A DNA stretch of 64,000 bases from Paludibaculum fermentans (GTDB taxonomy: Bacteria > Acidobacteriota > Terriglobia > Bryobacterales > Bryobacteraceae), in assembly GCF_015277775.1 (NCBI RefSeq), contig NZ_CP063849.1, positions 1,736,001 to 1,800,000 of the forward strand. The letters run 5' to 3'. Every line of letters starts with the position of its first letter. Position 1 is the first letter of the stretch. Shown one piece after another: positions 24,823 through 31,691 of the stretch. The notes below the pieces were generated by a model. That model did not search any database, had not been told where the DNA came from, and saw only the letters and a program-made list of their open reading frames with translations. A program made the translations under genes and the position numbers.

Positions 24823-26529
24823 TTACACCACTCCGGCGGCGGACTGCGCGCGCTCCGCCACCGCCTGCGCGCCGGCCCGCCCCAGATAGCGTTCCAACTG
24901 CTTCTGCTCACACCGCTCCAGGTCCACCACGATCAAGCCGTCCAGGCAATCGCCAAATCCGCGATCCAAATGGAACCCGCACAGCTTTCCACCCAGCTTC
25001 AGGTACTGCCGCACCAGCACCGGCACGCCCTTGCCGTCCGGCTCCAGTTCCCGGATCAGGCGGTCCAGGTCATCGACATCGGCCGGCTGCGGCCATTCCG
25101 GCGACGGCTTCCCCCGATACGGCGACCGCGCCGCCGCCCACTGCGAAAGCTGCCCGTCGAAACAGTGCTCCGCCAGGAACCGCGCCAGCAGCGCCCGCGA
25201 AGCGGGACAGTAGTCGGCGCTGACACTCACCGGACCAAACAGGAACCGGTACCTCGGCCTCGCCACCACATACTGCCCAATCGCCTTCCACAGCAGCAGC
25301 AGCGGCTGGAAACCGCGTTGAAACTCCGGCGCAACAAACGACCGCCCCAGTTCCAGCGCCGGACCCAACCGTTGAAAAAACGCGTCACTGAACCGAAACA
25401 GCGTTGAAGTATACAGCTCCCGGCCCGCATCGGCGCCGCACAACCGGTAAGCGCCCGCCACCTGCCGCTTCTCCGCGTGCCACAGAATCAGGTGGTCATA
25501 CCAGGAATCGAAACGATCCAGGTCATAAGGCCGCCCCGTACCTTCGCCCGCCGCCCGGAACGTCTCCTCCCGCAGCCGCCCCACTTCGCGCAATGTCATC
25601 GAAGCCTCGCGCGCCTGGACACAATACACCCGCAGCGCCCCAGAGCTGGCCAGCAACCGCTCTGGCGGCAGGGCCGTCAGCTCCCGCTCCATCCACTCGG
25701 CCGGCACCGCCGCGCCCACCGGCTGCATCCGGCGCACCACCCGCGGCTTCCCGGCTTTGCGCTCCGCCAGCCAGTAGGTCCGCCGGCGCAGCTCCGCCGT
25801 CGAATGCTCCTCACTGCTCACCGCATGGCCCACCCGCGCCTCAATCTCCCGGTCGCGCTTGTTCAGCAGCTCATGCGGCAACAGCGCCGTCCTCAGCCGC
25901 GGATGCACCAGCCCCGCGATCTGGAACAGCGCGCTGTTGCACCCCGAAAAGTACACCGGCACCACCGGAGCCCCGCACTGCCGCGCCAGCCGCGCCGCGC
26001 CTTCATTCCAGGGCGGATCCACGATCTCCTTCTGCCCCCAACCGGCATGCGAAACCTCGCCCGCTGGAAACACGATCAGCGCGCCTCCTCCGCGCAGCCA
26101 CTGCCGCGCCTCGCGCATCCCCCTGGCATTCTCCCGAGCCGCTCCTCCGAACGGATCCACCAGAATCAGGCTCTCTCGCAGCTCCGGCACCATCCCCAGC
26201 AACGAATTCGCCAGCAGCCGCACATCCGTCCGCACCCGGGCCAGCATCGCCTGCAGCACCGCACCCTCAATCAGTCCATACGGATGATTCGCCACCACCA
26301 CCAGCGGACCCGTGGCCGGAATGCGCGCCATGTCTGCCGCCTCCACCCGGATCGTCACCCCCAGCGCGCGCAGCATCTCCTCTGGAAACGCCCCCGCGTT
26401 CTGCCGCGCGCGCACACCCCGGACTACCTCCTCCAGGCGCTCTATCCGAAGTAGCTTGCCCAGTGCTCCGGCCACCGGTTCCGGAGCGAACCGCCGCAGG
26501 GCGCTTTGAAAGACGGGTGTAGGCTGCAT
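24823..26529 (-). CDS. OlsF-like bifunctional acyltransferase (aminolipid synthesis)
   Basis: A 568-residue protein with two domains. Residues about 60-255 are a PlsC-type O-acyltransferase with VVVANHPYGLIEGAVLQAM (the NHPxG variant of the usual HX4D box), SLILVDPFGGA and ALIVFPAGEVSHAGW. Residues about 300-545 are a hemolysin-like/GNAT N-acyltransferase: YLVxxxR-type YRLCGADAGRELYTSTLF, ELGRSFVAPEFQRGFQPLLLLW, and GFHLDRGFGDCLDGLIVVDL. The domain order matches OlsF, which makes ornithine lipids by N-acylating and then O-acylating the amino acid. Ornithine as substrate is inferred. It heads the operon with the unknown protein and eda. Confidence 0.75.
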   Translation of the reverse strand: MQPTPVFQSALRRFAPEPVAGALGKLLRIERLEEVVRGVRARQNAGAFPEEMLRALGVTIRVEAADMARIPATGPLVVVANHPYGLIEGAVLQAMLARVRTDVRLLANSLLGMVPELRESLILVDPFGGAARENARGMREARQWLRGGGALIVFPAGEVSHAGWGQKEIVDPPWNEGAARLARQCGAPVVPVYFSGCNSALFQIAGLVHPRLRTALLPHELLNKRDREIEARVGHAVSSEEHSTAELRRRTYWLAERKAGKPRVVRRMQPVGAAVPAEWMERELTALPPERLLASSGALRVYCVQAREASMTLREVGRLREETFRAAGEGTGRPYDLDRFDSWYDHLILWHAEKRQVAGAYRLCGADAGRELYTSTLFRFSDAFFQRLGPALELGRSFVAPEFQRGFQPLLLLWKAIGQYVVARPRYRFLFGPVSVSADYCPASRALLARFLAEHCFDGQLSQWAAARSPYRGKPSPEWPQPADVDDLDRLIRELEPDGKGVPVLVRQYLKLGGKLCGFHLDRGFGDCLDGLIVVDLERCEQKQLERYLGRAGAQAVAERAQSAAGVV

Positions 26530-26643
26530 CTACCCCGACACGCTAGCCTTTGTATTTGAATCCGGCGTGACGCCGCCGTGAATACTGGAAAAACGCCGGT
26601 TAACCCGCCAATTCCCCTTGCACCGCGTTGGTACGATGGGAGT

Positions 26644-27447
26644 ATGAGGATGTTCTCAGCCCTATTTTCGACTTTGGCCCTGGCTGGCGCGCTTGGCGCC
26701 CAGACTCCGGCCCCGGCCGCCGCAGCCCCCGCCGCCCCTAAACCCGCGCGGGAAAATGGCCTCTACACCACCATCCAGATCACCCAGGGCGGGCAGCCCT
26801 TCGGCACCGTCGTCCTGAAGATGTACGAAACCGAATCGCCCGTCACCGTGAAGAATTTCGTGGACCTCGCCCTGGGCCGCAAGCTCTGGACCGACCCCAA
26901 AACCGGAACCCGCGTCCGCCGGCCCCTCTACAACGGCCTCATCTTTCACCGCGTGATTCCCGGCTTCATGATCCAGGGCGGTGACCCCACCGGCACCGGC
27001 ATGGGCGAAACCGACGTCATCAAGGACGAGTTCCATCCCACGCTGAAGTTCGACATCCCCGGCCGTCTGGCGATGGCGAATGCCGGCCTCGGCACTGGTT
27101 CCTGCCAGTTCTTCATCACCGATGCCCCCACGCCGCACCTGAACGGCAAGCACACCATCTTCGGCCAGGTTTTGGAAGGCCAGGATGTGGTCACCAAAGT
27201 GACGCGCGTCCCCAAGATGGGTGAGAAGCCCGCGACGCCGGTCGTGATCGCGAAGGTCACCTTTGAGCGCGTCGGCCCAGTGCCGCCCGGCGGCGTCATC
27301 CTCGGACCCGCAACCCCGGCCGCCAAGCCCGCTACGAAGGCCCCGGCCACCAAGGCGCCCGCCACCGGCACGCCTGCCACGAAGGCTCCGGCCACGAAGG
27401 CCCCGGCGACCAAGGCTCCGGCCGCCGCTACGCCCGCCAAGAAGTAG
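26644..27447 (+). CDS. Secreted cyclophilin-type peptidyl-prolyl isomerase with PATKA-repeat tail
   Basis: A 267-residue protein. Start ATG 26644 gives signal peptide MRMFSALFSTLALAGALGAQ; the upstream frame does not code. A short Ala/Pro linker precedes the cyclophilin domain (about 40-218): VVLKMYETESPVTVKNFVDLA, FHRVIPGFMIQGGDPTGTG (catalytic Arg and binding-site residues), MANAGLGTGSCQFFIT and NGKHTIFGQVLEG. The last 39 residues are five-residue repeats of the PATKA type, seven full units. The tail is basic and Pro-rich and could contact peptidoglycan or DNA. It acts in periplasmic protein folding. Confidence 0.92.
   Translation: MRMFSALFSTLALAGALGAQTPAPAAAAPAAPKPARENGLYTTIQITQGGQPFGTVVLKMYETESPVTVKNFVDLALGRKLWTDPKTGTRVRRPLYNGLIFHRVIPGFMIQGGDPTGTGMGETDVIKDEFHPTLKFDIPGRLAMANAGLGTGSCQFFITDAPTPHLNGKHTIFGQVLEGQDVVTKVTRVPKMGEKPATPVVIAKVTFERVGPVPPGGVILGPATPAAKPATKAPATKAPATGTPATKAPATKAPATKAPAAATPAKK
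27328..27444 (+). repeat. Coding pentapeptide repeat (PATKA) at the cyclophilin C-terminus
   Basis: Eight 15-bp units encode PATKA, PATKA, PATGT, PATKA, PATKA, PATKA, PAAAT and a shortened PAKK. The DNA is not identical from unit to unit (Ala and Thr codons vary), so this is an old, drifting repeat. Copy number changes by slippage are possible. Confidence 0.8.
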
Positions 27448-27449
27448 CT

Positions 27450-28058
27450 CTACTCCGGCGTCGGCTCATCCAGCGGCACCTCGGCAAAGAAGACTTCTTT
27501 GTTGGTGATGGCTTCGCGGATGCCGGTAATGTAGATGACCGCACTTTTGCGATAGCGCGTCTCGAAGTAGAAAAATCCGGACGCGCTATCGTTCTTGATG
27601 ATCGACTTCGCCCCAAACGCACGCGTCTGCAGTTCGATCGCCGCCAGCGGGTTCTTCTTCTTCGGCAGCGGGATGGGCATCGGATACTTGGGGCCGGAGC
27701 CGGGCCGCTTCACACCCATCAGATACGGCAGATCAGTGGCCGCCATCGGCAGAACCTCATTACCTGGATACTGATACGCCACCTTCATCCGGTCCAGCAG
27801 CAGCGTCTGGTCGCCCGCGTTCTCAAAGATCAGCAACACCGGCAGAATGCCGTATTCATTGGGGTTCACTTTGCCGAACGCCTGCTTCGTATCCGTGTCG
27901 CTTTCATAGCGCACAGCGGCGATTTTCAGCTTCCCAATGGTCTGTACGGAGGGGTAGGACGAAGCCGGACCATGTTTGAAAGTATTCTGCCCTAGCAGGA
28001 AAGCCGCCGCGGCGACTCCACAAAGGGCTAAAATCAGGGGTTTGCGGGCCAAACTCAT
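27450..28058 (-). CDS. Secreted protein of unknown function
   Basis: A 202-residue protein starting at ATG 28058, with an N-terminal membrane or signal segment (ILALCGVAAAAFLLG). The mature part has beta-type stretches such as GKLKIAAVRYESDTDTKQAF and GILPVLLIFENAGDQTLLLD, and a stretch of ASGFFYFETRYRKSAVIYITG. This could be an Ig-like extracellular domain. I do not recognise a specific family. The 3' end is 2 bp from the convergent cyclophilin stop, and its 5' end overlaps the divergent waaA-lpxK start by about 17 bp. Confidence 0.6.
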   Translation of the reverse strand: MSLARKPLILALCGVAAAAFLLGQNTFKHGPASSYPSVQTIGKLKIAAVRYESDTDTKQAFGKVNPNEYGILPVLLIFENAGDQTLLLDRMKVAYQYPGNEVLPMAATDLPYLMGVKRPGSGPKYPMPIPLPKKKNPLAAIELQTRAFGAKSIIKNDSASGFFYFETRYRKSAVIYITGIREAITNKEVFFAEVPLDEPTPE

Positions 28059-30306
28059 TTATCTCCTCTACTGGACCCTACAGGCCCTCGCCTTTCCATT
28101 TCTCTTACTGTATCTCGCACTTCGCATCCACCGGAACGACGCCTATGCCAATAAGGTGCTGGAACGCTTCGGGTTCCTGCCGCGCTCCCTGCACCGGACG
28201 GTGCCCGGAGCCATCTGGTTGCACGCCGTTTCCGTCGGCGAAGCCATCACCGCCGTGGGTTTGTTGCAGCGCCTGAAGCAGGAACTGCCCTTCGCCCCCA
28301 TCTACGTCTCCTGCACTACCCTGGCCGGACGCGCCATGGCGGAGCAGAAACTCGCCGGCCTCGCCGACGGCGTCTTCTACGCCCCCATCGACTACCGTTT
28401 CGCCGTCCGCCGCGTCCTTCGCGCCCTGAAGCCCTCGGTAGTCATCGTCATGGAGACCGAGATCTGGCCTAATCTCTATCGGGATACCTGCCGCAGCGGA
28501 GCACGGCTCCTCGTCGTCAACGGCCGCATCTCCGACAAGGCCCTGCCCAAGTACCTCCGCTTCCGCTGGTTCTTCCGTGCCGCCCTCGCCTGGCCGGACG
28601 CCATCCTGGCCCAGGACGCCATCGCCAGCTCACGCTATGAACAACTCGGAGCTCCCCACGCTGTCGCCTCCGGCAACCTGAAATACGACTTCTACCCCGA
28701 CTCCACCTCCATCGCCCCCGCCGTCCACGCCTGGCTGAAACGCAACGATCCCGAACGAATCTGGATCGCGGCGTCCACGATGCCGCCCGCCGAACCCGGT
28801 GATCCCGACGAAGACGACATCGTCCTCGATACCTTTGAACTTCTTCGCGAACGCTTCCCCCGCCTGCTGCTCATCCTGGTCCCCCGCCGGCCCGAACGTT
28901 TCGACGAAGCCGCCGCGAAGCTCACCGCCCGCCGCATCCCGTTCCAGCGCCGGTCGAAACTGACCGACGAAGCGGTGTCCGTCCTGCTCATCGACACGAT
29001 TGGCGAGTTGAGCGGACTCTTCCGGGTCGCTGACGTCGTCTTCATGGGCGGCACCTTCCCCCATCGGGGCGGGCACAACATTCTGGAGCCCGCCGCTTTC
29101 GGCGTGCCCGTGGTCACCGGCCCACACATGGAGAACTTCTCCGAAATCGCCGCCGCTTTCCGCGCGGCCGGCGCGGTCGTCACCGTGAAAGACCCGGCGG
29201 ACCTGGCCATCACCGTGGGCCGCCACCTGTACGACCGCACCATCGGCGAGATCGGCCGCCAGCTCTCCGACGAACGCCGCGGAGCCACCGGCCGTGCCGT
29301 CAGCGCCGTGGTCCGTGCCTACGAGGCCGCGCTGGTCCGTCCGCCCGGCGCGAACCCGCTGAGTTGGCTGTGGCGGGCCGGAGTCGCCATCGATCGCTCG
29401 TTGAAGAGTCTCCGTCTGGACCTGCCGCCTCAACCGGTGATCAGCGTGGGCAACCTGGCCATGGGCGGCAGCGGCAAAACCCCCTTTGTTCTCTGGCTTT
29501 GTGAACGTCTGGCGGAACAGGGCCGCCGTCCGGCGGTGCTCACCCGTGGCTATAAACGCACCAGCCAGGAGCCCGTGATCACCCTGCTGCCCGGAGAACG
29601 CGCCCCGGTCGAACGAACCGGCGAAGAGGCCCAGTTGATCCTCCGCGCCGGTCATGCCGCCCTCGGCATTGGAGCCGACCGCCAGGCCGCCCGCGAGGCC
29701 CTGTCCAAACAGTACCTGTTCGACGTGATTGTCCTGGACGACGGCTTCCAGCACTGGCGCATGCGCCGGAATCTGGACATTGTCCTCATTGATGCGATCA
29801 ATCCCTATCGCAACGGCCTGCCCCCGCGCGGAACCCTGCGCGAACCGTTCTCGGCTTTGGAACGCGCCCAAGCGGTGGTCATTACCCGCACCGAACCCGG
29901 CCGCACTTACGAGGGGCTGATCGGCGAGATCCAGCGCCACAACGAGCACGCCCCGATCTTCCTGGCGCACACCAAGGCGGAGGCGCCACCCATTCCACCG
30001 GGCACCACCATAGGCGCCTTCTGCGGCCTGGGCCAGCCGGAGGGCTTCCGGAGAACTCTGCAGGAACTCGGCCTAACCGTCTCGTTCTTCAGGGAATTCC
30101 CTGACCATCACCACTACACGGAGCAGGATCTGCGTCCGCTCGCCATGCGCTCCCAAATGCTGCTGACGACGGAGAAAGACCTGTTGAATATCGACCCGGA
30201 CCTGGCCCGGGCCTGCAAAGTGGAAGCCGTGAAAATGACCCTGATATTGACGGACGAACCCAATTTGCTCGAACTGATCGGGCGCATCCTGCCGCCGGTC
30301 GAGTAG
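28042..30306 (+). CDS. Fusion of Kdo transferase (WaaA/KdtA) and lipid A 4'-kinase (LpxK)
   Basis: A 754-residue protein (TTG start at 28042; another in-frame TTG lies at 27976). Residues 1 to about 425 are WaaA: membrane anchor LIYLLYWTLQALAFPFLLLY, catalytic Glu67 in HAVSVGEAI, VIVMETEIWPNLYRD, DTIGELSGLFRVADVVFMGG and HNILEPAAFGVPVVTGPH. From about 430 on it is LpxK: Walker A GNLAMGGSGKTPF (Lys479), VIVLDDGFQHWRM and FPDHHHYTEQDL. LpxK phosphorylates the lipid A disaccharide, and WaaA then adds Kdo, so the fusion joins two successive steps at the inner membrane. Each half has the normal length for its family. Confidence 0.93.
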   Translation: MRAKLIYLLYWTLQALAFPFLLLYLALRIHRNDAYANKVLERFGFLPRSLHRTVPGAIWLHAVSVGEAITAVGLLQRLKQELPFAPIYVSCTTLAGRAMAEQKLAGLADGVFYAPIDYRFAVRRVLRALKPSVVIVMETEIWPNLYRDTCRSGARLLVVNGRISDKALPKYLRFRWFFRAALAWPDAILAQDAIASSRYEQLGAPHAVASGNLKYDFYPDSTSIAPAVHAWLKRNDPERIWIAASTMPPAEPGDPDEDDIVLDTFELLRERFPRLLLILVPRRPERFDEAAAKLTARRIPFQRRSKLTDEAVSVLLIDTIGELSGLFRVADVVFMGGTFPHRGGHNILEPAAFGVPVVTGPHMENFSEIAAAFRAAGAVVTVKDPADLAITVGRHLYDRTIGEIGRQLSDERRGATGRAVSAVVRAYEAALVRPPGANPLSWLWRAGVAIDRSLKSLRLDLPPQPVISVGNLAMGGSGKTPFVLWLCERLAEQGRRPAVLTRGYKRTSQEPVITLLPGERAPVERTGEEAQLILRAGHAALGIGADRQAAREALSKQYLFDVIVLDDGFQHWRMRRNLDIVLIDAINPYRNGLPPRGTLREPFSALERAQAVVITRTEPGRTYEGLIGEIQRHNEHAPIFLAHTKAEAPPIPPGTTIGAFCGLGQPEGFRRTLQELGLTVSFFREFPDHHHYTEQDLRPLAMRSQMLLTTEKDLLNIDPDLARACKVEAVKMTLILTDEPNLLELIGRILPPVE

Positions 30307-30310
30307 GCGG

Positions 30311-30826
30311 CTACTCCTCGCCGAGCGGCAAACCCTGCTGCACGGGAGCTCCTTCCAGCGCCAACAGAGCCCGCTTCACTTCCAGGCCACCCGAAAACCC
30401 GGTCAGCGACCCGTCGCTGCCGATCACCCGGTGGCAAGGCACGAACACCGGCAATGGATTGCTCCCGTTCGCCGCGCCCACGGCCCGTACCGCCTTGGGC
30501 CGGCCGATCGCCTGGGCGACGCTCGCATAGCTGCGCACCTCGCCGCACGGGATTTCGGTCAATTGCTGCCAGACTTGCTGTTGGAAGGCCGTCCCATCTA
30601 ACCGGAAAGGTACAGTAAAATGCCGCAACCGGCCGGCTACATATTCCCGCAATTGCCGCCGTGCCTCCACCAGCACCGGCAGCGCGTCGTCGCGATCCTC
30701 GGCCTGCCAGCCCGGAGGGGTGTCGTCCTCGCGCTTCGCAAACCACGCACGGCGCAGCACTTCGCCTTCGGCTTCGACAAAAAGAACCAGCCGGCTTCCC
30801 AGGGGGACACAAGTCCACTTCGGCAT
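30311..30826 (-). CDS. Methylated-DNA-protein-cysteine methyltransferase (MGMT/Ogt)
   Basis: A 171-residue suicide DNA-repair protein that takes the alkyl group from O6-alkylguanine. The start at 30826 (MPKWTCVPLG) is 4 bases after the upstream GNAT stop. The C-terminal domain has GTAFQQQVWQQLTEIPCGEV, SYASVAQAIGRPKAVRAVG (Arg finger helix) and the acceptor Cys131 in VFVPCHRVI, then GSLTGFSGGLEVKRALLALE. It is the last gene of the PEP-CTERM/PDE-like/GNAT/MGMT minus-strand run and ends convergent with waaA-lpxK. Confidence 0.93.
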   Translation of the reverse strand: MPKWTCVPLGSRLVLFVEAEGEVLRRAWFAKREDDTPPGWQAEDRDDALPVLVEARRQLREYVAGRLRHFTVPFRLDGTAFQQQVWQQLTEIPCGEVRSYASVAQAIGRPKAVRAVGAANGSNPLPVFVPCHRVIGSDGSLTGFSGGLEVKRALLALEGAPVQQGLPLGEE

Positions 30827-30830
30827 GCCT

Positions 30831-31691
30831 TCAGTATAGAGCGAGCTCAAACCGGGTTTTGACGCGCAGCGGCCGGGCGTTCATGCGCCGTGCCAGCTTG
30901 AGGGTGTCGCGGTTGTCGTCACGCGATTCGAAAAGGATAATCGACGCCTTGTGCTCCATCGCCAGATCGACGGCCAACCCCAGCAGCATCGCATTGGCTA
31001 CGCCGCTCTGGTGCCCCCGGACCACAAAGCGCCCTTCGACATGCCAGATATCAGCCCGCTTCTCGGCGACAAGCGCCCCGACGGGCCGGCCACTCTCCAG
31101 AATCACCGGAGAGGTGTCATAGCGCCCGCCTTCCCGGTCGAGCCGCAGCGGAGCTTCCGCCAAGTCCTCGCGCTGCGCGATGTACTCCGCAAACAATCGG
31201 CCTACCGCCTCCAGGGGCACGTGCGCCAGGGTCGTCAGTACCCAATCCCGCGGCACGCGGTTGCGGGCCACCAGTTCGTCGCGCACTCGGAGGAGCGGCT
31301 GCCCGCAGGCCGGGAATTTGGCTTCGAACGTCGTAATTCGAGTGACGGCCGCAAAACCGTGCTTCTCCAGGAACGGCGCGGCGGCGGGTTCGGCCAGCGT
31401 GTCGCAAGCGGTCACCATGCGCCGGGCGCCGCCTGCCAGGGCGGCCTCCACGGCAGCTTCCAAGACGTACGAACCCAATCCCAGGCGCCGCACCGGCGGC
31501 ACCACCGTCAATCCCAGCCAGGCGTCCTGCCCATCGAACCGCAGCACGGCAGCGCCCCCAACGCGCGGCCCGGCCTCCGGATGCAGGATCAGACCCTCAA
31601 TGGGGCAATCGGTCCGTCCACACGCTTCCGGCACCAGCGCCCGGCAAATCGCCCAATCCGCACCCTGCGCCCGCCGGATCCGCCCCGTCAT
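30831..31691 (-). CDS. Double-domain GNAT acetyltransferase
   Basis: A 286-residue protein with two acyl-CoA-binding GNAT units. The first (about 1-120) has WLGLTVVPPVRRLGLGSYVL (acetyl-CoA loop R-x-x-G-x-G) and PFLEKHGF. The second (about 165-286) has SPVILESGRPVGALVAEKR, then FVVRGHQSGVANAMLLGLA and ESRDDNRDTLKLARRMN. The substrate is unknown. Its ATG overlaps the stop of the upstream TPR gene by 4 bp, and the MGMT gene starts 4 bp after its stop, so the three genes are coupled. Confidence 0.78.
   Translation of the reverse strand: MTGRIRRAQGADWAICRALVPEACGRTDCPIEGLILHPEAGPRVGGAAVLRFDGQDAWLGLTVVPPVRRLGLGSYVLEAAVEAALAGGARRMVTACDTLAEPAAAPFLEKHGFAAVTRITTFEAKFPACGQPLLRVRDELVARNRVPRDWVLTTLAHVPLEAVGRLFAEYIAQREDLAEAPLRLDREGGRYDTSPVILESGRPVGALVAEKRADIWHVEGRFVVRGHQSGVANAMLLGLAVDLAMEHKASIILFESRDDNRDTLKLARRMNARPLRVKTRFELALY

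Noticed and set aside
27328-27444. CRISPR-like short repeat array
   Set aside because: The units are contiguous, 15 bp, in frame and code for PATKA; there are no spacers.
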